Counted from the first letter of the stretch, positions 20,301 through 32,621 are shown. The stretch: DNA of 64,000 bases from Oscheius dolichura (GCA_932521035.1 OW051496.1:248001-312000); one strand, 5' to 3'. The notes: generated by a model from the sequence alone, not told the origin. Numbers and translations are program-made.

Positions 20301-23300
20301 TGGCAAATGGCTCTTTCTAAAAAGGGTTACGGTAGAATAAAGTACTGTTTGCTTTGAAGATATCGCTGAAGTTTCAGAGGACTGAATAACCCCCTTTTCG
20401 GTTTTCTAATGTTCTATAGGGCCGCTAAAACATTCTAATGTCTAATTTTATCAATCGACTCTGTGTATCGGCTCAATAAAAAAGCGAAATTTAGCAGAAA
20501 CAAGCTAATTAGTAGGACCATGATAAATAATCTATAAGATTTACCAATTCTGGTCCTCCATGTTCCGGTAAGTTCAAAGCATGCAGGGAGGTGGCGCTTC
20601 TATGAGGAGATTTGGTGATGGTGTAGCCAGAAGCCTGGTAAAATGGCTCTTCTGTCATTGCTTGTCTGGAGACTGTCTCCAGCGACCTGGAAAGTGCCAA
20701 ATCTTCTATTTTAATTAGAGAAGAAACATACTTTGACTCTCTCTTCACGGTAACGGAATTGGTACTTCCTCTGAAAGAGGAACGACTGCTCCTTCCGGGG
20801 ACAGGATAGCTCAAATGGGAGCGGGTTCCCGTAAGATAGATGTATCTGAATTCCACTGCGTAGGAGATTTAATTCTCAGCTACCTCATGACGTCACTATC
20901 CGGAGGAGGGTGGCGAACACTTTGTGTCCTTATAAGGCTCTCGTACGGATCATATAGTGGCCGTCCCTCCGGCGGGTTGTAGCTGTGACGCATTTGTTGA
21001 GACAATGATGCGGCTGGCGTTGTCGGGATACGGAGAATTACAGTTGAAGGCGTTTCCTGAAACAAATAGGGGAAAATGTGGGTGGGTAGAAGGAATTCAA
21101 CGGTTCTGGCCACGGTGTGGAGGAATGGTAATGAACCTAGGAATAGAAGGATAATTTGTATTTTAGATCGCATTGAAAAGAAAAATAAGGAGATTGGGGA
21201 AGATAATGGCAATAGTATGAAAAGAAACTGGGTCAACTAATGGATATGGATTTGGACAATCGTACTGAAGAAATAGCGAATAAATAACGAAAAGTTTTTT
21301 TCAAATAACGAAGGCGAAACATTTTTGCCCTTTATTAGAAGGAAATATCGAAATTAGAGCTCATTTTACCAGCTACAGCCTAAAAGCAGCTAAAGTGTCA
21401 CCAAACCATCTTTTATCAGAAAAGCGCGTTGGCAAGTGGAGACAGCTTTGGAGGGCCGGAAATGGTCAAACATTGGGGGGATTACTATTTTCACTTGCAT
21501 TTTATCATGCATTCTATCAATCAGTTTCAAAGGTTCTTTATAAATAAGGAAACGGAAGCATTATGTTTTGTGTTCAATGTCGTGTTTGTTTTAAATGGTT
21601 TTGTTCATATTTGATGACGAATTTCCCCCAATTTGTAGTAATTTCTCTGGATATAAAAAGGTTTGTGTCCTATTTTAGATTGATCAACTCGACTGGGGGC
21701 AAAGGAATCAAAAAAAGTAAATGTATCACGAGCTGTAATATAAGAAGGGGAATACCAGCTATTAGTGCAACAGGAGCAATAATTTTGAGTAAATAAGCAG
21801 GTTGAAATAGAGTAATTCAAATTCACAGCAGCTAGAATCCAGTTAGGAAGAGCGTTGGTATAAATCAACACCGCGATACATTTTATGAACTAGAAATCAT
21901 TTTAAAAGGTTTGATTGATAAATTATAAGGAAAGTGAGAATATGCTGCTATTAGTACACACGGTCCAGCAATTATAAGGCATACAGGGTTATTTCGTCGC
22001 GGGCCGAACTGATATTGACCATGCCTGCTGTCCCCATGGATGTCAACAAACATACCGGTGTCTTACTCTCCTCCCTCTCGTATGAATTGTAGCCTCCTCT
22101 TGGAGTCGGGCGTTGACTGATAGGAACAGTCGTTTGCTTGTCCGGCGTCTTTCGCCCGTCGCCGTTCATATAAGCTACAGTAGAATACGTTGTTGTGACG
22201 TTTGCTGGAGAAACCGGCCTATCGAAGCTGAAAAAAGTGTATTTGTACAGAAAAATAATAGGAATTTCTCACCTCCTAGGTGGAACAACATCATATTTCC
22301 CTAAACTTGACCCAACAGCGACTGTGGTCCCCATGGAACTGAATCTTGTCGTTGTTCCTCTCTCATCGACGGTTACACTCTTGTAGAATTCACTAGGGGG
22401 CATGTCATAAGGGTTATTCGCTGTGGGAGTCAGTGGCGGTGGGAGCTCTTCCAACCGGGGCGGGCTATTCTGCTCAGATTCCTTGGAGGAGTTGCTTCTC
22501 GGAGGGGTTGAAGCCTTTTTCAGGAGGACAATCTCCGGCTGGGCGGGGAGGTCATATTCTACTATTATCATGTCATCCTCACTGCTGTCGGCTCTAAAAA
22601 GGAGATATTCTTGGCAGGGCCAGAAATCTGCGGCTCCTGGGTATCCCGTAAATTCCTTCTTACACCAAACATTAGCCCCAAAATTCCAGGAAAAATAGTT
22701 TTTTGATTAAATGTTGCTTCTATCATATTCTCCAGAAAATTCTCTACAAAACTACCTGCTAAAATTTTTAAAAAATAACGTAGTTTCCGGTGGAATTGGT
22801 CAAGTTTTCCCTTGAACATTTCCTTCAAAAGGTTTTTTTTACCCTGTCCACTTATAAGACTTCTGTTTTTTGAGGTGATCTACAGGAAGCCTCATAAAAA
22901 TTAACAAACAAACCTTCTCAAGCTCTTAATATCCTCCAATAGTCCAGTAGGTAGTCCAGCGCTTTTTGGAGGATCCGATAGCGGCAGTGGTGGTGGTGGG
23001 GGCGGCGGAGGAGGAGGAGGAGGCGGTGGTGGTGGCAGATTCCTCTTCCCCAGTCCAAAAGCAGGAACAGGAGGATGAACAACAGTCCGTTCTTCAGTTG
23101 TACGGCCATTATCCGTCGTGGTGACACTTGTCGTGGTAGAAATCTTCCCATCGGGGCCAAATGTCCGGGTTATTACTTCCTCCTTTTTGGTTATCGTCGG
23201 CTCTCGGTGGACTACAGTAGAAACGGTAGAAGATCCCGATGACCAGCGGTTAGTATTATCCAGGGGTGGAAGTTCTTCGCCCGAAAATGTCATCGGATTT

Positions 23301-26220
23301 AATGATCTCAAATGGAAGAACAGTTCCGTGAAATTCCCGGTAGTCATCCTCCAGTATGTCCCGCGGAGATGCTCTTGGAGCGCGTCCCCTGAAATTTAAC
23401 TCAGGTTTTTTTAAAAAAATTCGGTACAAAATATTCAGAATTCTCTGCTGATTACGATTAACTACTTTAAAAATAAGAAAAATGTCAAAAATCTGGAGAA
23501 TAACGTAATTTAGTTCGACGAATTTCGTCCGACGCGCCTCTGCTCGTTGTTTACATAGGATTTGCGCGCAACAGTAGAAAAAAACTCACCTTGTCTCTTC
23601 TGATAGAGACAGGAGGTGTTGACTTTAAAAGTTTTAACCTCGTGGAGATTGAACCGCCTCAACAGGACATCCGGCTTGGGGGAACCGTCACTCCCTGTGA
23701 TGAAGACAGAGAAATTGGCTCTCAAATGGGGCTTGAACAGATCCAAGGACTGAAAATCGGTAACACTGTTATATGGTGCTGACTAATGAATCTTGTGAGA
23801 AAATTTTTATCTTAAAGTGTTCGTAAAATATAAAAAATTACCTTCTGTAGTTCATTTTCCTCTTCTGTTGTCATCCTGACAGTATTTGAGAAGACCACCC
23901 CGATTAGATCAATCCTAAGCCGGCTGTTCTCCTGAACCCAGCTGTGAAGAAGCCCGGAAAGGTCTTCAGACTCCCTGGAAACCATTTTGTACCATTAAAA
24001 CTGAGAAAAATCAAATTTACAGCTTGAAAACATCGCGGAGGACGAGTTTATTCCTCTGCTCGCTGTTTACAAAGTGTAATTTGGAAGAAAATGCATAAAA
24101 ATGACAGGAAACTTGCCCGTGTTGTCCTGTTCCCGGTGTATCGATAATAATCGGTCGAAAATCCATGATTGTGTTGTTGAAGACATAGGTAATGATGGAT
24201 TTATCCGGGGTGTTGCTTCCAAATTTCTGGAATTCCATTTTTTTGGCTATAAAAGAGGCTAATACCTCATTGGCAATATGGTACCGATCTCCTCCTTCCA
24301 GTGTTGCTCCATAGAAATGATTACAGAGGAAGTCAATCAGGGAAGTTTTTCCCGAGCCGGATGGTCCAATCAGGAGGATTACACGGCTATCCCGATTTAG
24401 GCTGTCTGGAAGATTTTTTGTGTTGTAAGGGAGGGGTAAAAAGTGTCAATGGGGCGATATTTAGTTCATGTCGATATGTATGTTGCAAGCAGCCAAATAG
24501 CACTGCTCCAGCTTATGTTACCCGCGCTATTTTCCATTTGAAAAGGTCTAATCACCCTTGTGGAATTGAAATCCAATGAGAAGGATTTCAAAGAAAGAGA
24601 AACGTTTCACATTGCGTATTTATTTGTAGAGAGCGTTTACAGGCTAATACAACAGACTACAGGTTAGTTTTGGAAAGGAAATGGAGTTGATTTGAAAGAA
24701 TAACCTCGTAATAACAAATTTCCTGCTGCAAAAGAAATAGGAAAATGTTTTAGAACATCTTCAAAACGTATTGGCAATGAGAAGTTGTGATTGTGATCAT
24801 AAATCAATTTCAAAGAAGCTTAATTATTTGTTTATTTTTTGGGTTAATTCAATCTCTCTTTTCGTAGTTCTTTTCTTCTCAATGCTCTCAAATTTAGTAA
24901 GTTCCCCACGCTACAACAGAAGTTTTAATTGAAAGTGAACAGAAATTCCACTTGTTTTTCATTTTACTGACATTTTAGACGTCGGAATTCTTGCTAAATA
25001 AATAAGCAAAAAAAAATATAAACTAATAAAGCCGGCCCGATACATTTGCACACCCCACCTTCAAGAGCTCCAGCAAAGATTGTTCTGACAGCCGAATTCT
25101 GTTCGAATGATTCTCCCACAAATTTGTTGACCTTCGGAATCGGGTCCCCTAGAGGGGGACTGGACGACATGTCCCTGAAATAGACTGTAAAATTTGAAAT
25201 ATTTGAAAATTGATTAGAAGTAGGAAAACAAGAAGTCTCCCCCGGGGGAGGGGCGGTGTGTAGAGATGATAAGAGGCGCCATTAAACGTCGTAACCAGGC
25301 TCAAACTTCAAATTCTCAACTTTATTATCAATAGGCACGCGTAGATATTGTAGAACAGTAAAAATTGAGAGAAAGGGAGGGAAATCGTGGCCTCCACGAT
25401 ATACCCGAAGATGGAAAGAGGCAGCGGAACGAATGGAATGGCTTTCTATGGGAGGTCGGTCGACTTTTCCCATTTGTTTTGTTGAGAGGGAACAAAAAGG
25501 TTCTCGGAACGGGGAATAACATGAATAACCTTTTGAAAAATCTAAATAAGCCGGGAAAACAACGTATATCAGGCCTGAAACGTTTTTTGAACGAGGATAA
25601 GAGATAAATAGGGAAGTTGAAATAACAATTTAAGAACATCTTTTGAATTTGGCTTTATCTTGTTCAGAATTTTGTGCTGATTACGAATAACTAAACTGAA
25701 AATTAGAAAAAACTTCGAAAACGGGGGAAAAGTGCACATAAAGGTGTACAACGAATTTTGCCCGACGCGCGCCTGCCCGCTGTTTACAAATTGTTACTTG
25801 GCGCGCGATTACAATGCACAGCTTGAAATTTAGATTTTTGAACTTTTAGTATAGAAGACAATAGTAAACAGGCAGTCGGGAAGGCGAACTGGGGCCCTGC
25901 CCGCTTTGCTTGTGTTGAATAACGTGGAGACAGCCCGGAAAAGGCAAACAACTCCACTCGTTGCACTGGGTCCGATAAGCAGAAGATAAGATGAATCAGG
26001 GGGGAATCGATCCGGAGGGGAACTAATCAACTGCACCCCCGGGGGGATAAATACTTTATCAAACAGTATTATGGGGGAACGGGGAACACGGGGGAGAAGA
26101 TGTATAGGCAAATGACTCACCGTCGGAGCATGTCGCCTTTTTCCCTGAGCGCCTTCTTCTCTTCCTTGAGCGCCTTCTTCTCTTCTTCTTCTTTAAACAG
26201 TTGATAAAAATAAGCTGACA
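17363..26220 (-). CDS. P-loop GTPase-like protein with long disordered region and C-terminal membrane anchor
   Basis: I joined 22 exons in consistent phase: 26220-26121, 25174-25059, 24405-24266, 24226-24117, 23974-23842, 23749-23590, 23388-22914, 22593-22273, 22227-22056, 21056-20884, 20845-20732, 20686-20545, 19557-19391, 19350-19081, 19036-18879, 18837-18740, 18697-18620, 18584-18477, 18117-17979, 17937-17884, 17775-17604, 17546-17363. The first in-frame ATG certain to be included is at 25170 (1159 residues); the 26220 exon adds a coiled, charged stretch (EEEEKKALKEEKKALREKG) and needs an earlier start. Domains: RVILLIGPSGSGKTS (P-loop), IIIDTPGTGQHGG (DxxG, G3), IDLIGVVFSNT where a G4 motif would be; then about 16 prolines, repeated motifs (IGHGATP, IGHGASP, IGQG), threonine-rich tracts, and a final helix (YLLATCLPLLIALLFLMILV) with a 14-residue tail. 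This predicts a tail-anchored nucleotide-binding protein with a cytosolic body. A clear NKxD is missing. The family is not recognised. Confidence 0.7.
19875..20149. mobile_element. Foldback element, TTAAAGG...CAGGGAC family
   Basis: Left end TTAAAGGAACCCTCAGGGAC with GCCGCCGA and GCGCTCGTAAGCGTCGGCGC; right end mirrors it, finishing GTCCCTGAGGGTTCCTTTAA. The arms are about 75 nt and surround an AT-rich centre. It is inside the 987-nt intron between exons 12 and 13 of the GTPase-like gene. A relative with the same end sequence is at 31595-31873. Confidence 0.8.
23400..23585 (+). repeat. Dispersed ~190-bp intronic repeat, copy in GTPase-like gene
   Basis: Contains AATATTCAGAATTCTCTGCT, ATTACGATTAACTA, CGACGAATTTCGTCCGACGC and CTGCTCGTTGTTTACATAGG in the order seen in the other copies, ending at GCGCGCAACAGTAGA. 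It occupies most of the intron between exons at 23590 and 23388. A further copy (25650-25815) lies in the intron upstream of 25174. Confidence 0.6.
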
Positions 26221-28964
26221 CTGAAAAGTCGGAGAGATTAGAGGGGAGAGGGAAAATTGGGGGAATGCCCTTTTATGGAGGAGGAAATAAAGAGAAGAGA
26301 GCAAATTTGGGGGCGACCTTATAATTTTATAAACCCTTTCAAGAAAAACCCTGTACAGCGGCATTAGCCTGTAAATCGAATAGGACATTTTATGTAAAGA
26401 CCGAAACTAAAAATTGAAAAAGGATGCCGTAATGATTTTAGATTGAAAAAGATGAGTTCGACGCTATTTTGAAACCAATTTGGTTATTTTTGAGCCATGA
26501 GGGAACGTTGAATTGATCACAGAAATAGTGAGAATCTATTATATGGCTGTTGAAACTTTTTATTTCTCCTTTTTGGAATATCGAGAGCTTTCAAGGTCCG
26601 TAGCAGGCCACAACACCAGAGGATAGGTCAATACGTAGGGTACGGTGATATTTTGGATCATTATAAACTTTTCCTATGTAGCTCAAAAGGAACTAGTGAA
26701 CTAGAAAGGTGAAGGGAAACTCTAATACAGAGGCTGAAACTTTTCGTGGAAACAATGATGTCATCCACAATTGCTGCTCCAAAATCTGGTTTTCAGGCAA
26801 AAAGAAGAGGTTATGACAGACAAAGTAACGAGAATTTCTTATAGGACTCATAAAACTTCTTTATTTTGAACTGCAAATATTTGTTTTCTTCACTAATTCC
26901 GCTAGAAGTAGAGGCAATACTAAAGGTCCAGTGATTCCAAAACTGAAGAGAATCTGTTATAAGAAAGCCGAAACTCTCTAATTTCAACACAATATGTTTG
27001 AAATCAAGAACAACTGTTCTCGGAGCAATTTTGGGTTGTAAATTGTCTTCAGAGCAACTAGATTCGGGGTATTTTTGATCATTATCGTCGGGTAGACAGA
27101 GACAGGCTTTGGTGGATTTGAAGAAATGGGAAACTTCATTATACCGAGACTAAAACTTTCAATGTATACCATTGGTAAAACCAAGGCTAAAATTTAGTAA
27201 ACCCAATAACGAAGGCCATGAGACAATTGATGTAAAAAGGGAAAGACACTTTCTAATACTCCACCTAAATCATTAAAAGGTCAAAAACATCCTCGTTGGA
27301 ATGTGTCTCCCACCCAGAAGAAGAAGTGTGAAAAGGACGTAAATCAGCTGGGGACAGGCAGGTGTATCGGTTAACGATTGGCAGAAGAAAAATGTGATAA
27401 TGATGGATCGGATCAATCATAGATGCGAGGTACTCCTCTTCCCCTATTAGGAACACGTTTTTGTTCATCGGGGGGTCACACTTTTCTGGCACGTTCTTAT
27501 CCCGGGGGCCTGAGGCGCCCATTTCCATAGATCCTGCACCCGTAAAGTCTCGGCAGCTTGAATTTCTTTTATTTGAAGACCATAACAGTGGAATTTCTCA
27601 TTTTGCCGAAGAAATATGGGTCCTGGAGCGGGGTAAAACGTTCTTCCAGCCGCTATAGGCAGTTTTCTGCGGATGGAACTCTGCCAGCCGGTAGATTATA
27701 AAAATTTTATATTTTAAAGGTTCTCCGGCTATTTTTTTAGCACTTTCCCTGGTAGTCTGCCCCGGCTGTAAAGCTGACCATGCCGAAAATCTATTATCAC
27801 CCAGCGTTCCCAGACGAACTGAGTCAGTTCCCGGCCGTTTTTGCCCGCCAGCCTTGCACTCGTCAGACGGTTTTGTCCCGGACAAGCAGCCATTTTTACT
27901 TGTCTAGCCCTCCAGGTGCATCTATTCCCTGTCTCCCTGTCAACAGCCGGCTGTCCCTCTTCTCCCCCCGTCCCTCCCGCTCCCCTCTTTCAAATGGCGG
28001 CGCCTCTCCCGGGTCTCCCTCGCTGACCCGGCGTTGTCCTTTCCCTTGTCCCCCCCCCCCCCCCCCCCCCCCCCGCGTATCTCTCCCCCGTGTCTAGTGA
28101 GCCGCTTATCTTCCCCCCTTTCCTAGACAGTTCCTCCTGCCAAAGTCTATCTTTCTCCGACTTTTCTCCATTTTTTATGACTTGGATTTCTAATATTTTA
28201 CCTTCTTGGCAAATAAAAGCCAGCATTTCTTTCCATGATTCCATCCCGCCATTGCTAGGCAGCCGCCGCCACCTAGCTGACCCGGGGATGCACTTGTTAT
28301 CCCGCCACTGCACGCTGTTTACACGAGCCAGGGCGACAAAAGGCATTTTCGAAAAGGACCTACGAAAAATGACGAATTCGATAGTTTTTGATGGTTTTAA
28401 ACAGCTGGATAGACGGAAATGGGGCTTATAAAAGGGGAAATTCGCTTAATTTTTGAGGAACAGCGTAAAATGGAGCTTTTTGAAGCGGTAATACCGAAAT
28501 AACATTGAGCCAAGTAATGGAGAACAAGATTTTGTATAAATTTAACTGCAAAACGAAACTTTTATAATTTTTTGGGCTCTACAGTCTCTATGTGAACTTC
28601 TTATACAGGTAAATATCATTATTGCGGACATTCGTCTGTGAAAATAACCTAGAATCATTTATACAGCAATTCAGAACGCGGAGATCCTCTTTTGCATGGA
28701 ACCAAACCTTCCATAAAATTGCGATTTTATTCTATTTTGGGAGTTTTATAGTCTCTTTATTTTGATAGTAAGGCAAGCTAGGCGTTTCTTGGAATGCTGT
28801 CAAATCAAAAAATAAACAATAACCAACTGGATAGCAAACTAAACCAAAAAATAAGAGCTTTTCCATAAAAAAAGGTGGCGAAACAGATTTTTGACTTGCA
28901 ATTCATATAAAAGCCACTTCTAAAGCATTTTACCATATTTTTATTTCAAAAAGACGAAAATAAC
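26221..28964. other. Unresolved 5' region of the GTPase-like gene, with degenerate repeats
   Basis: The 5' exon(s) of the minus-strand GTPase-like gene should lie here or beyond. A minus-strand frame at 27528-27265 (RDKNVPEKCDPPMNKNVFLI) is a possible exon but I found no donor in phase. Between 26460 and 27200 a degenerate unit of roughly 130-150 nt repeats, with GAGAATCT.TTATA and GCTGAAACTTT as its best conserved parts. At 27530-27560 is a half copy of the CACCCGTAAA foldback family. 27880-28100 is C-rich and contains a run of about 25 C at 28050-28074. Confidence 0.35.
28050..28074. repeat. Homopolymer run of about 25 C
   Basis: An uninterrupted C tract follows TTCCCTTGTC. On the minus strand this is a G tract able to form a G-quadruplex. 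Exact length is likely to vary between reads and strains. It lies in the C-rich stretch upstream of the GTPase-like gene. Confidence 0.9.
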
Positions 28965-29102
28965 CTGATAAATAATCAGTAATAGCTCCTGGATAGCGTT
29001 TTTGGCGTCAGCAATGGCAACGGGCTCAATTTGAGAACGGCGACCAGTCTGATAGATGGAAACTGACCCGACAGTTCCTGCCACAGTGACCTCAAAGGGC
29101 AT
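28965..29102 (-). CDS. Putative first coding exon divergent from the MFSD5-like gene
   Basis: From ATG at 29102 the minus strand encodes 46 residues, MPFEVTVAGTVGSVSIYQTG then RRSQIEPVAIADAKNAIQEL and LLIIYQ, then the donor CAG|GTTATT, ending in phase 0. Its base composition is higher in GC than its flanks, and it lies only 190 nt from the start of the plus-strand transporter, fitting a shared promoter. It could be the first exon of the GTPase-like gene at 26220, but that exon needs a phase-1 donor, so at least one more exon would lie between. The alternative is a separate small gene. Confidence 0.35.
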
Positions 29103-29292
29103 TTCCCTTGCCAAACCAGCCGAATTATGGACGGGGAACACCGCGACCGATTTTTGACCTTATTCTTTTCGCTTTTCTTTTTCACACCTCCTATATCTTC
29201 CATCTATCATCCTGGCTTCATTTCCTTTGCCAAGCTTGGCGATTCTTCTCATTTTCATTTTCCGAGCTTCCAATCTCCTCCAATTCCAGAAA

Positions 29293-32200
29293 ATGCTCTT
29301 CATTTTCGTCTTGGCCCCTCTCCTCGCCATAGCTGTAGCTGTCTGTCTCCTCCCTGCCCTCATTCAACTGTGCAAGTGAGTTTACCCTTTCTAATAGCTA
29401 TAAACTCAATGTTTTAAAGAAAAGGCTCTCAATCCGCTAATGATACCGCCTTCAATCGTCTGCAGAAGACGTATTTGGTCGTCTACGGCTTTGCCGTTGG
29501 TGAGTTCAAGTTTATTATAGTATCTTGTCCAAAAAATAATGTTGCATGGATGATTCTTATACAAAAATGAAGATCAATGTGATTAGAACAAGAGTATGAT
29601 TCGAAAATGGCAAAAGCCCACGCGGTGTTCCACTAGCCGTGTTGTTGCACGTGAATGAAGCATGGAGAAGCGATAAATAAGCCATTGGAATACAGAATTA
29701 TGGCTAGAACTGTTCTGAACTGTTCTCCGACCTTTGTAAGAACATTGTAAAAACAACATAAGTTTCATAGGAGTCATAAGAAGGTCACCAATGACCATCC
29801 ATAGTATTTGTTTTATTTTTAAATTTCTTATAAATCAAAGCGGTTGTGGAATGGATAGTCATGGGGAGTTTTCCATAGGTCATATAGAGAAAATAAACAA
29901 AGAAAATTTGTCCCTAGTTTGAATATTTTCAGCCGGAGACTGGCTCCAGGGTGCCCATCTCTACGAGCTCTACGCAGACGCCGGGATTCCTAAAAATTGG
30001 ATTGAACTGCTCTTCCTGGCCGGTTTTCTGTCTTCCCTCCTCTTCGGGACAGTCATCGGCGGCTTGGCTGACAAAGTGTAAGCAATAGCCATAATTTACC
30101 ATAAAATAATAGAAATTTTCAGTGGGAGGAAGAAAATAGCCATCCTGTACGCGTTCCTATACATTTTAACCTGTACCGTAGCCAACTTCTCCAAGCTGTG
30201 GCTCTTCGCCATTGGAAGAATTTCCGGAGGAATCGCCACGTCGATCCTCTTCTCTGCGTTTGAATCCTGGGTTGTTCATGAACACGCCGAGGTAAAAAAG
30301 GAGGGAAAAAACATCTAAAATTGTAAAATTTCAGAGAGGATTTACTGAAAACCAGCTGGGAACACTCTTCTCCAATGCCGGGCTGTTGAACTCCGGAGTG
30401 GCCGTCCTTTCTGGATTGGCTGCTCAGCAAGCAGTCAACTTTTGGGGTAATGCGTAAGTTTTTGGCTTATATTCCTAAAAAATAAGGAAGATAGAGTAAA
30501 CTTTGAGGAGAATAACATAAATGGGAACATTTTTGAAGCGATAACGCTAAGCCCAGAGGAAAATGCATTGAAGATGAGTATTACCGAAAGATTTGTCCGT
30601 AAAATGAAACTTTTTAATTATTTTTCTGGTATACAGTCTTTAGGAATTTACAAAGGCGGACAACATTTTAGCTATGATTATATGCTTGAAACTGTCAAAC
30701 CCCGTTTATGACTGTAAAATGGTACAAACATTGGCATTTTTGATCTTCTAGCAGACAACACAACGTAATTTTGACTTTAGATTTTTATAAAGGCCATGTT
30801 TGAAGCATTAAAATTTTTGAACTCCAGAAGAAGCGGAAGAAAGTGAAACTTCAGGTCGAACCTTTTTTATCCCGCTTATGAAACCCCGAATTCCAATTGG
30901 AGTATTTTTTCCGCTCTAAAACTTTTCGGTTCCAGGAACCTGATATTATGCTTCAAATAGAAAGGGGCAATTAGTTGTACATAAACAGGCATTCGAAAAG
31001 TACTTCAAAAAGTCAAGAATCTTCCATCTTCACCATAACAGTTAACTTGACAGTACATCATTTCAGTGGTCCATTCAACTTGGCCATCGTGGATTTGTGT
31101 ATAATGCTCGGGCTGATAGTGTTCATCTGGCAGGAGAACTACGGTAATCATGAGGTCTCAGTGGCGAGTAATTTTGGAGGAGCCTTCAAGACCATCTTCT
31201 CTGGTTAGTTTATAGAGTTTTTAGGATAAAATGGCCCATATTTCCAGATTTGAACATTCTTTGCCTCGGCTTGACCCAGTCCCTCTTCGAGGGTGTTATG
31301 TACACCTTTATTGTCCAATGGACCCCAGCAATGAAGGAGGCCTTCGCTCCAAGGGAATTGGACTTCGGATATATCTTTGCTACCTTCATGGTGGCTGTCT
31401 CTATTGGCTCCTCCGTCTTCAAATATATCTCCAAAGTGGCCAAGCCGGAGTCCTTTATGATGTAGGTTACTTTCTGGTGGATTTAATCTTCCTTTGCACC
31501 TGAAAAATTCACATTTTCCCGGGGTATTTTGCCAATCTTCGCTGCAGAACTAAAATCTAGGGAATTTTCATATTTTATTCGTTTTATCCCATATTTAAAG
31601 GGACTGTCAGGGACCTAAGAAGCTGACTGTAGATTTTCGCGGGCTTTGAGAAAGCGCGGGAAATGAATTTTTTTTGCATGCGCAATTCGCACGTTTCTTC
31701 GTGTTTTAAATTTTATTTTGATCACTTGACCTTACTTGCCATCAGTAGAAAAAGGCAAGCCAAGAAAGCGCTAGGAAATACGAAGAAATACGCTAAAACG
31801 TTCAGAATTCAAATGCGCGCCTAGCGAGGACGCTACTCGTTCACGCTATTATAGGTCCCTGACAGTCCCTTTAAAACAAAATTTCCACCCGGGCTTTCTT
31901 CCCCGATAAAATTCATTATAAATCCATGGATCCTCCATTTCAGAGCCGTCTTCTTCCTGTCTGCCGCCTGTATGGTTCCACCCTACCTCTTCCCCCACAA
32001 TGCTGCCCTAACTTATGCTGGCTTCATTCTTTTCGAGGTAATTTTATTCTCTCTTCCTTTTTAACAACATATATAGGCTTGTGTTGGAATCTTCTGGCCA
32101 GCTATGAGTACCATGAGAGGAATGTACCTCCCAGAGGAGGGACGGAGCACCATCATGAATATTTTCCGAATGCCGCTTAATTTAATCGTTGTCGCCATGA

Positions 32201-32621
32201 TGGTGGCTGTAAGTTTATCCTAATTTCTCGTTTAAAATAAAGAAGAATTCAGGATTTTCGCCTAAAAACAACGTTCATCATATGCACGGCTCTTCTTATC
32301 TTGGCCGCCCTCTGCCAGATGGTTCTGTTCCTCCGAGCTGGCCGCCATTCCCGTCCCCAGGTGGAAGACATCCCAGCTACTGTATCTCCCGCCGTGAAAT
32401 ATGTCGCCATCCCCCAGAGCCACGTTGAAATCGAGGAGAAAACTAAAGACCTTGTGGAAAATTCAAATCAGATCAAATATCCCAACCTAGAGGACGCCCA
32501 TCTTCAAATCCCACTCATCGACGAGGAAGACAAGAAGTCGGCTCTGTCTTCAACCGTTGAGCAAAATCCTCCCGTTCCTCCTTCCTCGCCGGTCTCTGTA
32601 GATGTGCAGAAAGAAGAATAG
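29293..32621 (+). CDS. MFSD5: Major facilitator transporter, MFSD5-like (molybdate-anion transporter family)
   Basis: Ten exons (29293-29375, 29420-29499, 29933-30077, 30123-30291, 30335-30453, 31067-31203, 31248-31461, 31944-32037, 32077-32208, 32253-32621) give 513 residues with all phases consistent. The ATG follows CTCCAATTCCAG, a likely trans-splice acceptor. Diagnostic stretches of MFSD5 are FAVAGDWLQGAHLYELYADA, FLAGFLSSLLFGTVIGGLAD followed by KVGRKK, and LTQSLFEGVMYTFIVQWTPA. Helices continue to LAALCQMVLFLRAG, and an 85-residue acidic/proline cytosolic tail ends PPSSPVSVDVQKEE. Human MFSD5 and its algal relative MOT2 are linked to molybdate uptake; whether the nematode protein transports molybdate is inference. 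Intron 7 carries a foldback element. The divergent exon at 28965-29102 suggests a bidirectional promoter. Confidence 0.85.
31595..31873. mobile_element. Foldback element in MFSD5-like intron 7
   Basis: Starts TTAAAGGGACTGTCAGGGAC and ends GTCCCTGACAGTCCCTTTAA, perfect over the outer 20 nt; inner arms (GCGCGGGAAATGAATT versus AGAATTCAAATGCGCGCC) are diverged. The ends match those of the element at 19875-20149, so both belong to one family. It lies entirely in the intron 31462-31943. Confidence 0.8.

Noticed and set aside
27990-28346. Minus-strand frame with a polyglycine run
   Set aside because: The run is the poly-C tract read in one frame; the rest is GC-rich upstream sequence without domain or splice support.
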